From: Torreya grandis
Taxonomy: Eukaryota; Streptophyta; Pinopsida; Cupressales; Taxaceae
DNA length: 64,000 nt
Direction: 5' to 3'
NCBI GenBank assembly: GCA_037957365.1
Contig: JARHVA010001738.1
Coordinates: forward strand, 2,944,501 to 3,008,500
How positions within the stretch are numbered: the first letter of the stretch is position 1; each line of letters starts with the position of its first letter. A program made the translations under genes and the position numbers. This document shows, one piece after another, positions 29,409-41,846 of this stretch. A model generated the notes under the pieces. That model saw only the letters and a list, made by a program, of their open reading frames with translations. It ran no database searches and was not told the origin of the DNA.

Positions 29409-30630
29409 GGGACCAAGGACAAAGGGACTAGGGATAACCAATGACCACATTATGAAAGGGCCAGATGGTTATTTTCTTGAGCTTCCATTGGAGGTTATGC
29501 CAAGACGGTTTGAGAACATTTTTCAAGACACATTACACTTATTTATGAAGGTAAATGTGGGAAGGAATAAGAGATAATATGAATGATATGATGATGGATG
29601 ATGGATAGAAACAATGGATCAAAGGATAAGATGATGTGTGATATAGACAAGGTGGACAAGGGATGTGATAAGGGGGATAAATGAATGAGGATATGAAATG
29701 GATGGATTTTATTCTAATTATTAAGGAGTAATGTGGATATTAGATTATTTTACCATGATTCCAGATACTAGTTTTCATCATGGTACTTACCCAAGATGCT
29801 AGAAGAGTAGTTCTCATCATTTGATAAATTTTTTAAAATTTTGACTTTTTTGGGAATCACAATTTATTAGATGACTAATAAGATGTGAACAATGGATGGA
29901 TTATTTATCCAAAACCTATTCTATGGATGTATGATGGTAGGATCATGTTATTATTACTATATGGATTGATGTCATTATGACCTTTGGTGATTCTTGATGG
30001 TAATCCCTCTATATATCTAGACCAAGTGTCGTCCTTGCGCCTAACAGAGATAATACTTCCTAGGTCAGTAATGTTGTGTATGGATTTAATTAGAGCTTGA
30101 TTTTAATTTATGTGACTTGAATGGATGATAATATCAATATATGCTAGTGTGATGGGTGATAGAGAATTAAGATTAATTTTAATGGTGGGATCATGATAGG
30201 ATGGGGTGATGGAGGATGGAGGATTAGGAATAGAAATCACATACACCATTTGGGGTATTGGACATTCTTATTTTTATTGGTGCTAAGTGACAAAATAATA
30301 TAGGAGGTACAAGACACTTTGTCTTTGTGGTTCATTTTTGATCTAAATATTTGATGGAGGATCGGCCATATGGTTTTGAGTATTTAACTATATTTGATTT
30401 TGATTACTCCTATTGCTTATTTTGGTATTCACCAAAGGAGATTGATATTTTACTTGGAATATTATGATGATTTTGACTTTAATAATCTCTTAGTGCTAGA
30501 TATCAAGATTCACTAGGAGAAGATATTTTTGGATAAGGTTGATGATTTAAATCTTCTTGATTTTGACTGGTGGGATCAAATATTACATGGTTATGATTTA
30601 TGATGTTTTTAATATTGTCTTATACCTTTG
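27313..30630. repeat. Purine-rich GATG low-complexity region of element F
   Basis: About 3.3 kb in which the plus strand is dominated by G, A and T in GATG, GATGA and GGATG phrases with few cytosines. It is the 3' half of F on the minus strand, where RT and integrase would stand in an autonomous element. Minus-strand frames give only His/Ser/Pro/Ile-rich peptides, which are by-products of the composition. No RT or integrase motif was found. Confidence 0.6.
29373..29408. repeat. (ATG)12 microsatellite
   Basis: Twelve perfect ATG units within the GATG-rich part of F. On the minus strand it reads as a run of His codons, which is not evidence of a gene. Confidence 0.95.
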
Positions 30631-30639
30631 TATTTGTGG

Positions 30640-32070
30640 CACATATTATATTTCTTAAGGAAGGGTCTAATGATGCTGATCATATTAATCCTTATGGAGG
30701 GAAGTGATTAAGTAATCGTCAATGGGGAGAAAAGGGTACATGATGGATAAAGATGGTGGTGAGGGCATGATGAGGTCAATGAGTGTTGATGGGGCATCAT
30801 AGTCTTCATACAGGTTCTTAAGAAACCCAATTTTGACATCAAATAAAATCTACTCAAGATCAGTAAAGGAATCCTTAGGAATAGATATAATAGATGCATC
30901 TAAATGAGAATCAAACTCAATATGATAATATTTAATAGATAAAGCTTGAAAGAACTCATTTATGGCATCATAATATAGAATGGAATAAAAATATATGCTT
31001 GGTAATGAATTAGAGGGATTTGGATTATAAGTATCCTCTAAAATATAGGCATTATCAACATCAAGGAGGGATGACATTTCTTATGAGGAATCTGATTTGG
31101 ATATTGGTGTTGAACATGATCCTATGGAAGATAAGACCTTATATGCTCAATTTAAAACTAACTCTGATGCACAAGATATAATACTACTAATAAGAGATTC
31201 ATTGTCTACGATTGACCTCTCAACATGGTGTATTTGTTTTGATGGGTGAGAGGGAGATGATGGATTCAAGGAGAGGGTCAGGGAAGGGTTTATGAGATAT
31301 GGAAGGACTAGTATCATGGGAGATGGACTTGACTTTGATGGAGGATTCTTTTGGGATAGAAAGATGATGGAGGATATGTGTGGTGTCTTGACCTTGTCTT
31401 AGAAAGGGAAGGGGTTGATAATGACTAGGAAGGGGATCTTGGCATTCCTTTTTTTGTTCACCCTGGGATTGAGACTTATCTAGTTCATCATCGATTATTA
31501 TGTCACCATGATCAATGAGGTCTTAGACAAAGTGTTGGAAAGTTTTAAATCAATTAAGTGTATGCCCCCAAGTTTTGTGATATGAATAATATTGATTATC
31601 TTTATACCAAAAAGCCTTGGGTTTAGTAGGATCAAGATGTTGGATAGGTGGATAGACCATCATGTTAGTGGTGACAAGTTGTTTGAAAAGGGTTTCCAAT
31701 GATATGGGAAGGGGAGTATAAGGACCCACTTCATGTTATGACTTAGATGTGGAAGCATTATACTTATGTTTTAATGATTGTGGATATGACTAGGTGGATT
31801 TATTTAAGGTGGCCAAGATTGGATTCCCTTTGTTATTATGAGAATGGGTAGATGGTGGTTTATAGCTAGAAAATGGAGGATTAGTATGGGATTCACATGA
31901 TGGGGCTTGGATGGGAGGTGCAATGAGTTGAATGGGATCAACACCTTCAGTGAGTGGTACACCCATCATAATGAAATTCAAAAGGATATCATCCTTATGG
32001 GAACCTATATATTCATCTATGAAAGTGGGCTCTAGTTACATAGTGATGGTTGATAGATGATGGATGATGT
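30640..32070 (-). pseudogene. C-terminal Gag fragment of element F with decayed zinc knuckle
   Basis: Minus-strand reading gives LNFIMMGVPLTEGVDPIQLI (about 31980), then KAFWYKDNQYYSYHKTWGHT (about 31610-31550) followed by FQHFV and DLIDHGDIIIDDELD. This is the YCxYH-x(3)-GHxTxxC knuckle and following helix of plant Tat/Athila-type Gag with both Cys positions lost. A Ser/Pro/Lys-rich basic stretch follows (about 31420-31270), then an acidic 75-residue open frame (31077-30850). The N-terminal Gag domain is not visible, so the fragment could not build a particle. Stops fall at Gln/Trp-type positions. Confidence 0.7.
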
Positions 32071-34600
32071 AGGTAGGATAAGGATTGGTTAAGGTTATTG
32101 AATGAAATAGATGGAAATGACCAAGATAGTATGATAAGTAATGATGGAGATGATATAGACTAACATATTAATTATTATCATCAAATTTTAGACTAATAGT
32201 GCAATAGGTGCTAACAACATATCGATAATGCCTAGCTGTCAAACTAGTAAAAGGATTAGGAATGTGATGGGTGCCTAATATTCAAAACTAGAAACATGAT
32301 GATATGATGGGTGCTAGTAATGAATAAGGCTAGATGATTGGACTAGATTATATTGATGGTTTTGCTATATTCAGATCAATAAGATGACAAGATGTTAACA
32401 AGATATTGGTTTATTATGAGTATATAACCAAAGGATAAGTGAGAGTTGAGTAGGATGATATGATGATGTGGATGATAGGACTATCTCAATACCTTAGATA
32501 AAATTTCTCAAGATGGGATGGGGTAGGATTAAGTGATGAAGGTGATTATGATAATTGAAAAAGGATAATTGTGATGATAAATGATAAAGGGGAAATTGAA
32601 GGTGGATGGTTTAAACCTATATGTGACCTATAAGCCAACTAGGATAACATGAGGTGATGACTAGATGGGTAATGAATTCAAGGTCAAGGTAAGTGATCAG
32701 ATATGGATTTAAGATAAGATGTGGATGATTAGGTATGATTAGTATGTGATTATGGAATGACTAATGATGTATGGGTCTAGTGATAAGATGTGATTAAAAG
32801 GATGTTTAAGAGAGTGAATTATGTATAAGAAGGTAAAACAAGGATAAACAAGGTGATAAGATATTGAGACAAGATGGTATGGGGATGATTAGGACTATGG
32901 ATGAGGTGGAATTAGGATACAATGTGGATGGTGAGACAAGATGGGATTAGTATATGTGATGGGTTATGATCAAATATGTAACGGGGTGATGTTAATAAAA
33001 TGATATGGGCATGATTGAGACTATAATTTTATTGATGGATAAGGCAAGGTCAAAGTGAGGTGTGAGTGATTATCGATGAGGTGGTCTTACAATAAGGTGT
33101 GACTAATATGGGAGTCTACTAGAATGTACAAGAAAATAAATTATGTATAAGAGGATTAAGATAGGATACATAATATATTATTTAAATATGTGATGGGGTG
33201 TACAAGATGACATGTACAGGGTAAGATGGGATAAAGATAATATGTACAATGATAGGATAACAAGGATGATGACTAGGATATATGAAAAGGATGATGGGAT
33301 ATAGATGTGTTAAGTATATATAATATGTTACATGTAAATAACCTAGATAGGTTTGGATAGGTAAAGGCTAACTTAGCTTATAAGTAACATAGGTATAACA
33401 CAACACACACCCAAACAAGCAAGCCACACCTTATGATTAGTAAACTAAAGAGTGTGTAACTTAATTTCCACACCATCCAATGGATTCATATGTGAGGTTA
33501 TAGGCTGGTGACCCATTATGATATCTATCAAACCCTTTCAACCCTGCTTACACTCAATGGCTACTTCAAAGCTGATGTTGACTCCTATTATAGTACACCT
33601 ATTATGACTAAAATGTCCTATACTAGATTAAACAGACTCTATAAGGGAATCCCTGATATGTACAAAGATACATTGTGGCCCAAGTCTATATAGGGCATTG
33701 TCTAATGCCTATTTTATATATTTAACTCTTCCCCTTCATAGATGACCTATATGGGGTTAACAACTTAGCCTAATGATAACTATCCCTAATTACTATACTT
33801 TGTTTAAATATAGAGTTTGGTTACTGTCAGGTGATGAAATAAATGATAATAAACCCTATAAAATAATCCCAATCATGGAAATTATTTACATATCACATGT
33901 TATCCTAGGGGAGGGCTTAACATACAAACACAACACACAATATGATTAATTAACTGATCTAATTACTTATGTGTGATGGGAATGATAGAATGACTATTTA
34001 CAAATTAACACACAAGAAATATAAAGAATAATTTTTCATAATAAAAATATACACAAAAAATTATATAACACAAAAATAACATAAACAAGTGCCAAAATGG
34101 GTCTTTGACTAGCAGCCTGCAAGTAAACATGTTAGTTGTTTGATATGGAATTCAAGAGGGGGGTCCTACAAAAAAAATAATAATAGTTTTGATAAATCAC
34201 TCTTGAGGGTTATCTTATAAAACCAAATGTTATACCCAAAATATCACCTATAATATGATGTTAGTAAGATAAAATAACCCCTATAATAATCAAGATGTTA
34301 GTCAAGTATGCCTTATTAAAATAACCAAAAAAAATTGTAGTTTGGATCTATAATTTCTTTGGGGTAAATGGGACATAACATGAGGGTATAGGGTGGTATA
34401 TCCTATTTATTTCAAGAGGTATTTCCCCTTTTGGGTTCAAGGGTAAATTCCCATTGTGAGGTCTAGGGGTGACACCCTTGGTGTGTTCCCTATCACATTA
34501 CAGGGTGAGGTTGAGGGGCAGAGCCCCTTACCATTAAAGGTAATTTGGAATTTTTGGGAAGATTAAAGCGACTCAAAATTCATGAAAATTGAATAAAATA
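32071..34600. other. Non-coding middle of element F
   Basis: The GATG-rich composition continues to about 33400 and then gives way to ordinary AT-rich sequence. The open frame at 33508-33693 has no recognisable domain. A block near 34390-34530 with GGGGTGACACCCTTGG-type palindromic phrases (TATTTCCCCTTTTGGG..., GGGGCAGAGCCCC) stands out as relatively GC-rich and may be a structured leader part. Confidence 0.4.
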
Positions 34601-34659
34601 TTGAGGTTAAAAAATACAAAATTTTAACATAAAATTTCAACTTCTTAGTGAAAAACCAT

Positions 34660-36000
34660 GACTTGTAGGACAAAACCATGATTTATGAGTGGAAAATTTG
34701 AAGAAGCTAGATAATCATGATGTTTAACTATAAAAACATGACTACTTAGACAAAAACATGACTCAAATATAGAATATCTCTATTCACTATGATTTCAAAG
34801 ATACAATTTTATTGTAAACCACAAAACTATGACTCAAAATGATAATCTCGCTACTACAAGTAAAATAAAAGTCACGATATTGTGCATAATAAAAAACTTT
34901 CCAAATTATGATATGAACCAAAAGTAATTGATTGATAGATAATAGATTGGTATAAATTCCTAAAATTACTATATCCAGATGATGGAATGATAAACTATAT
35001 ATTGAAGTTTATGATTCCAATATTTTGACCAAGATGATACTTTAACAAAAATTGTGAATATTTTAGAATGTTTAAAAAGATGAGATGTTTTCAGTTTTAA
35101 ATCTATAGATGGTGAATTAATAATTATAATTGTTTAAAAATGAAAAAAATGACAAAAATTAGGCTAAATAACAAACTCATGATTTCCAAGTCAATACCAC
35201 TATTAGTTGAAGCAATATTGCAACTCCAAAAAAGTCTAGACTTGTAGTTTTGCCCAAAATGGAGAGGGGGAAGAAGTAATTCCTGGTGTGATGGTGTTAG
35301 TATTCAAATGATTATCCTTGCCTTATCTTATGTACCTGATATAATCCTACAAAATGATCACACAACAACCATATAAAGATAAGAATATCTTGGTACAAAA
35401 TTAGGGTTAGCTAATAGATATAAATTTAAAGAAAAAAGACACTAAAATTTTAATTAAAAGGCTATATGATATCAAAAATCCTATGCAAGAACCATATATT
35501 GTCAATATGGGACATAAAATAGTCAAAAATTGATGGTTTTATGAAGATTACAATACCATAATTCATATACCTAATCCCATGATTACCAGGGCAAACTTTT
35601 GACTAGGTAAGTGGTGGGATTGTCAAAAATAGACCTATAGGATAAACCATTAGTAGTTTTACAAAATCACTACTGGGATTGAAAATATAATGATTTAAAA
35701 AAAAATATTATGACTAGGATAGTTACTAATTATATAAAATAGACCTAAAAGATAAATCGTTAGTGGTCTACAATATCATAATTGGGTTAGACAATATCAT
35801 GACTATTAGGACAAACTCATGACTATCAAAGTACCAGTACTTTCAAAGGATTAAAACCTACATAGTTAAGTAGATGGTTAGATGTTAAGTAGGTGGTTAT
35901 AATAAAACCATGACTCATGATGGAAATACCATGACTACCTTAGATAATCTCATGACTATTAGATCAATATCATGACTGTAACTTGTACATGTAAAATTTC
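34660..36000. repeat. CATGACT motif array in the leader of element F
   Basis: The phrase CATGACT (variants TATGACT, CATGATT) recurs at least fifteen times, singly or in pairs about 18-30 bp apart, e.g. near 34668, 34736, 34758, 34838, 35798, 35817, 35909, 35929, 35950 and 35970. The usual setting is ACCATGACTA or CTCATGACTA with acaaa/agac spacers. The array lies just downstream (minus strand) of the primer-binding site, in the leader where packaging or promoter signals are often found. Confidence 0.6.
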
Positions 36001-36087
36001 AAATTTTTGACATTTTCTTGATCCAGATGACCATGAAAGCTAGAAAAAAACACACTAAAAATAAAAATTTATTAAATGTGAGTAGGA

Positions 36088-36106
36088 GGTCCCACCATGG
36101 TCACCA
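36088..36106 (-). other. Primer-binding site of element F
   Basis: On the minus strand, three bases after the LTR end CTACA, TGGTGACCATGGTGGGACC begins. TGG-starting sites three bases after the LTR are the standard tRNA-complementary primer sites. A closely similar site follows the 5' LTR of G. I cannot name the tRNA with certainty. Confidence 0.7.
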
Positions 36107-36109
36107 AAA

Positions 36110-36956
36110 TGTAGATTAAATTTGAGCTCTATGGATTAAATCATGAAATTCAATCAACCCAAATGACAAATACTAAGTACGATGATAAATCCATTAAAAT
36201 CTAAATTCCATTAGATGAGTGAAACATTAGATCATGAATTTAAACCCTAAATGATTCAAATCATGAATTAAAAAAATATAAAAGACAAGATGATTGGGAT
36301 GGATTTTACCCTGACTTAGATTTGATAAAGTGATGTTGCTTGATATTGGATTGTTGATGAAGATGTAAGGATTAATTTTGGCATGGAGACTTCAAAAGTT
36401 TTTTAGATGGCCTTCCATGGAGGAGGAGTGTTGGTTATATAAAGGAAGGGAGAGAAGATATATGGATGAGCTTAAAACTTAGAGTGATGAGATCAATGGT
36501 TTTATATTATCCAAGGAATATTAAATTCCTTGGCAACTTCTAGATTTAGAGGTTTTTAGAGAGGAGGTCTAGGTTAAAGAGAGTTATATATTTAGAGAGT
36601 TATATAAATCTCTTTAGGAATTAATGATGATTAGAAGAAGGTTAGATAAGTATTATAAAAGGATTAGGTGACTAGGGATGTCAGAATGGCAAGGATAGTA
36701 GGATAGTTAAGGTGGTAGGTGAATAAATTTGAATTTTAAATTTTCAATTTCATTTAGGGGGTAGGTTAGTAGGTAATAGGATATATTAATGGATTAATAG
36801 GGAAATTAATTAGTTTTAGGATAGGGTAAAGGTATGTGAGATATATAAATGGAATATGGATTGTTAGGCTATTAGTTATTTTGGCTAGGGAGTATAGAAA
36901 TTGGGATATATTAGAGAGAATTAGTATAAGTAATAAGGTGAGAACATTTTAGTACA
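36110..36956 (-). repeat. 5' LTR of element F
   Basis: Partner of 26453-27291 with the same TGTAGATTAAATTTGAGCTC start and CATTTTAGTACA end in plus orientation. It is the 5' copy because the primer-binding site abuts its left edge on the minus strand. Confidence 0.85.
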
Positions 36957-37742
36957 TAAACTAGTATTTTAAAACATAAAAAATTGAAATTAAATGACTG
37001 AAAGGGAAATAATTGAAAATAAAATGTATACATACATAGACTTACCTTTATCTCTAGATGGTTGTCTATTGTGTTTATAGTTTTGATCATGGATGGTGTA
37101 GAGACTACTTTCGATAAACCCAAAGATATAAAACTAAAGAAAAAAACAAATAAAAATAGGAAAGCTAATATAACTAATGCTATGTGGATGAGACATACAT
37201 GGAAATTTGGCAAGCTAGGTTAACAAATACTACATTATACCAAATGACCAAGTCAAAATTGTGAGTAAATTGAGTAATAGAAAATGAATGGATACTAAAG
37301 ATCAAAAACTTAAACAAGTAAACCTTAAGTAATAATTATAAATTCACCAATTAAAACCAAGGATACATGTCAAAAGGATGATAATAAAACATCAATGTGA
37401 AAGTAGTAACAATCCTTAAACAAAGATTGACAAGCAAAAATGGTAAAACAATTTTAATGAGTGAGAAGTAAAAATCCTTAATAATCAATGGAAAATGGTG
37501 CATCAATGGGAAATAAACATTGGTGAGTGAGAAGTAATAAGCCAACCTCACTAAATAAATGAAAAAATACATGAAATTAGAAATAGACTCAGTTGTCCAC
37601 AAAAAAGAGTGGTATAATAATGACAAATGGTAAAAAGAGACTAAGGCATATCTATAAATATAAATCCATGGTGTAAAGAAACTAATCCTTAGTTTATCAA
37701 ACATGTTGTTTTATTCTAAGGATAGATAAAAATGAAATAAAG
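36957..37742. other. E interior between F and G
   Basis: AT-rich sequence with a weak internal repetition: GGTGAGTGAGAAGTAATAA (about 37534) and AATGAGTGAGAAGTAAAAAT (about 37455) are near copies about 78 bp apart. The open minus-strand frames here (36911-37213 and 37351-37704) are hydrophobic, match no family I know and probably result from base composition. Confidence 0.4.
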
Positions 37743-38940
37743 TGTAGACACCTAAAACTATTCACCAATGACCTCTAACCAAGCTTCAGACCAATTTCTC
37801 TAAAACATTACAATTTAAGATAAAAACACTAAAATTCACTAAATGGTTCAAAGTTATCATATACAATTGCTGATTGTGGCTAATGTATCCCTAAATAGGG
37901 AAATTCATTTTATGTGATACATAACTTTGATAAGATCATTTCAAATCAAAATGACAATTTCACACCTGGGTGCTCTAGATTACTCTTTTCTACCAATTTT
38001 CTTACACAAGACATGTACCTTTGTTATTTTATGTTGGTAAAATCCTAAATGGGATAATGATTCAAATGCATCTAAAATCACCTTCTAAGACCCAATAATT
38101 TAACATTTTGACTAGTTTGATTAATTGAGCACCAATTTTCAAAGAATTTGAACCAAAATTGATTAATCATGTTTAAAGATAATTAATTCAAATCAATAAC
38201 TTAAGTGTATTTTTAATTGAGGTTATTTATTATTTCATTGATGGAAATTTATTGTGAATAACTACATCACCTAGTGACATCATCTATAGGGTGGCATCCA
38301 CAAGGCATAATTGCAAAAAGTATCTGATTAAGACATTCCATGCATACTTAATACCTCTCTATCCTAAATATTTACTACATAATTTATTTATTTTATCCTC
38401 CAAAAATTAATGGATTCTTGGCCACACATATTCATCTTGAGATGGATAATCTAGGTTCATTCTAGTCAAATAGGAAAATCTATAAACATAAGTGCACACA
38501 CTCATAATTTTAAGCTATATTGGTGTAAAGTTATCATGTTAAAATGATTTCAAAATCTCTCTAAAGACAAAGTTATCATGCTCAAATGATTTCAAAAGAT
38601 ATTTTGATATATCATTATTATGCCAAATTATTGAGTCAAGCTTCACAATCCAAAGCCACAAAGCCAATGATGCAAAGAGGAGGTGGAGATTGAAAAATAT
38701 CTATTGATGAAGACCTTTAAATCATAAGTTGAGAAATGCAATGAAAAAATACTTTGGAGAAACCAAGGAAGCTAAGGAATATTTTTTATTTCTTTACACT
38801 CTAGTTATGTCTTCATTTGGTTTACTCACCAAGCTCCCCCTAAGATCTAGGCTTAAGGTGTTAGTTCATTAGTGTGTTTTTGGATTTGATTTCCTCTGTT
38901 AACATGATACCAATCTCACTTTATCAAATTCTTATGTTCA
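37743..38940 (+). repeat. 5' LTR of element G
   Basis: It starts TGTAGACACCTAAAAC and ends TTCTTATGTTCA, with TG...CA ends. It shares with the right copy long landmarks such as CCAATGACCTC, AACCAAGCTTCA, GTGTCTTCATTTGG-type sequence and the end. Confidence 0.85.
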
Positions 38941-38944
38941 TAAA

Positions 38945-38963
38945 TGGCATGCACGGTGGGACC
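38945..38963 (+). other. Primer-binding site of element G
   Basis: TGGCATGCACGGTGGGACC starts four bases after the LTR. It agrees with the site of F over TGG and the 3' part GGTGGGACC, so the two elements probably used the same or related tRNA primer. Confidence 0.65.
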
Positions 38964-41820
38964 GAATGCATCCCACGTACCAAAATGATCAATATGCAAG
39001 TCTTAAACTAAGATTTGGATGCTTGAATATTTTCAAAATTGATTTTATAAATTTATTTGGATATATTTGATTTTCATAGGTTTACACAAGTACCATTGAT
39101 GGTCAGCTATAACCATGGATGGTTAGGTCCAACCACTGACAATTTGGTTGCAAAGTAGAAACACACAAAATTTGCATTTTGATTCCTTTTATCATAATTA
39201 TTATTGACTTTTAGGATTGAAAATCATTTAAACTCATAAACTAAACTTTTAATTTAATATTTTATTGATATTTGGCCTAACATTTGTCTAAACTAATGAA
39301 TTTTCTTTTCACTTTTTGCCTTCAGGTTCACAAGTCATCACCAATGGTCATTTATTGACTGGTAGTGATTCTACTTGACCATCAACGATTACTACTAAAT
39401 GATCGATGGCATTTATATATGAATACTAATGGTCACTTATGAAATTTAATCCAAACATTGATATTTCAAATACAAACATCAATTTCTAACACTCGAGAGT
39501 GATTCTAAGTAGAGGGTTACTCTCTTGTTTTTTTAGGGTCAACGCAAACATTGAACATCAATTTTCAAGCTTAAATGGTGGTTAACATTTAAATTTTGTG
39601 TTTAAAACGAATTAGGTTGAATTAAAACATTTGAATTTGGGTTTAAAATGAAATTACATAATTTAAACCCACACAGTTGAATTTGGATGATTAAAAAAAA
39701 TTTAGGAATATTTCCTTTGGTGCTTAAGAGGAAAACATTGCATGTTTATGTTGAATGTTTTGTGATTATTTCACAATTGTTTTTGAAACTTAAGGCCAAG
39801 GGGCCAAATAACGTCACAAAAAATGTCAATTAAATTGTCTAAAATTGAACTCACTTCAAAGTTAAAGTTTGTTTTATTTAAGTCATTACTTGCTTAGAAT
39901 TTGTTTGACATAAAAGGAATTTGTACATGTATACTCTCCCCTGAATCACCTATAGGGAACATGTGGTATCAAAAGTGCCATTTTCATTACAAATTTTAAC
40001 TTAGTCTAAAGGTGTAAAAATGGTACTTTCAAGGCTCTCCCCTGGACCTGCATGGCTTGGGTGATCTAGAAACAACTATAAATCATTTTTACTTAGTTTT
40101 TATTTCATACATTTTGGTTTGTGAGGAGGATTTCATCACCTCCCATAAGTTATATAGGGAATATTTAACATGGGTTTTCATCTCAAAAAAATGTATTAAT
40201 CCCCTTTCTATAGGGTTTATATAGTTTGGGATTGCCCCATTGGGATGGTGGTTTTAGCAAATAAACCATATTCATTAGTAAGAGGTTAAGTACATGACAT
40301 ATGATTGATATTGACATCACACTACACTTAAAAAGTGATGGATGTAGTGGTTGTAAAAAGGACAAAACTTTTTCACAATAATACCATTGAAGTGGAATCA
40401 ATTTATGTGTTGTTTATTTTGTGTGCATATGTGAAAGTGTGTACACATGGGATTAACCTAAATGATCAAAAACTTATAGTTTTTAGTCATACCCACTTTT
40501 CCACACCTTGATAGGATCTAGGATGATATACTTAGTTGTATTTTGTCATGTATTATTTTATTTCTTGGTGATTTGAGTCTAAAAAATTTGTTTGTTTATA
40601 AACACATCAAAATGAGTTTGTTTATATGTCACTCCTTTATTTGAGAAGGCATTATGCTTGATGGTTTGTCACACACTTTTGCCATAAATTTTTTCCAAAC
40701 TTGTTTATGTGTGTGTCTATATTGAGATGGGTAATGTTATGCTACCTAAAATAATTTCAAGTATTTTATTTCATTGAGTCTTTGAAACAAAATTTTTTTC
40801 ATATGTTTTGAGCATTATAACATTGTTAAACTACTCAATTTATTTCAAGACTTGTTTGTCTTGTGCCCAATACCATTTTATGTAACCAATGCCATATATA
40901 CCATTTGAATATTTGTACCTTGTGCCATCATGCCATTTCATTTTGTCTAGTTTAATATTTGTTTGAACATGCCTAGTTTTAAAATTTGATCTTTTAATTA
41001 ACTTTGACAAAGTTTAGATTCAAATATTGATTGATTTTTATTTAGGCCTTGACATGTAGGGGATGATACATAGATATTTCTCTTTTAGGTTGCATAACAT
41101 AGGTTAATTCATTACCCAAATTTGAAAAATATTGCTTGGATCTATGACTAGTTGCCTTCATGTTGTTCAACTTTATCTCTTTTTTCTAAAAGAGCCTATT
41201 TTCATCATTATTTGTGCATTTTTGGGGAAAAACAACCTTTTTTGAGGTGTCTTTTACCTTGTGCATTATACCAACCAGTCATATTTATGTTTGATTATAT
41301 GTGTCAATTTTATGTCAAAGTGTTTCAAGTTTGTTAGATAATTATATCATATTCATCTTTGTTTAAAAGCTAGATTTTGACACCATTTATCCAAAATTTC
41401 TAGCACAGCCTGTTTGAGCCTAGCTTTTTACTCCATGTTTTGACAAAAGACCAAATGACCCTTTTCCCTTTCCTAGTTTAGACCTTATTTGGAACACTTT
41501 GGCCTAGACTTTGACATGCCAATTTTTATTCAGAAACTTGACCTTTTATGTTTATGAAATTTGATGTTAGAATATTTTATGCCAAATTTTAGCATAGACC
41601 ATTTTGGATATACAGCTCTACTTTTAAACCATTTTGGAGATACAACTCTACTTTAAATCATTTTAAAAATATATATCCATCCCTTTTAACCAAGATAGAT
41701 CATGTTTAAACTCTTTTCATTTTTAGACATTACTTTTTAGTGTTTTTAGAACTTTAAACATTTTTTGTTTGTGAGATTTCATCATTTATATGGATATATA
41801 TAGCTACACTTATGGTGGAG
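38964..41820. other. Leader of element G
   Basis: No coding frame is recognised. A cluster of short phrases on the GATGGTCA/GATTACTACT theme with inverted partners (CCATTGATGGTCAGC, ACCATGGATGGTTAGG, GACCATCAACGATTACTACT, about 39090-39420) may be a structured or repeated leader motif. A duplicated phrase TAAACCATTTTGGAGATACA occurs near 41625 and, in slightly altered form, near 41600. Confidence 0.4.
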
Positions 41821-41846
41821 TCACATATAATCTAAATTATGATAAA

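Larger units (their letters stand above)
26453..36956 (-). mobile_element. Element F: non-autonomous LTR retrotransposon, nested in E
   Basis: Complete LTR pair (839 and 847 bp), a primer-binding site after the right LTR and a purine tract before the left one, all consistent with minus-strand orientation and a length of 10.5 kb. The interior carries a C-terminal gag fragment and no recognisable RT or integrase, so it resembles a TR-GAG/LARD type element. It lies within E. The five bases on either side (GAGGT left, TAAAC right) do not match as a target duplication, so decay or a small deletion at one end is likely. Confidence 0.75.

Noticed and set aside
29244..29450. Open frame with a run of His residues
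   Set aside because: The run is the reverse strand of the (ATG)12 microsatellite inside a GATG-rich region.
34660..36000. Possible CRISPR array because of regularly recurring short phrases
   Set aside because: The phrases are only 7-10 bp, unevenly spaced and partly diverged, and the setting is a plant retrotransposon leader.
37351..37704. 117-residue hydrophobic minus-strand open frame
   Set aside because: The Phe/Leu/Tyr-rich composition is what a purine-rich opposite strand produces. No domain or start context supports it.
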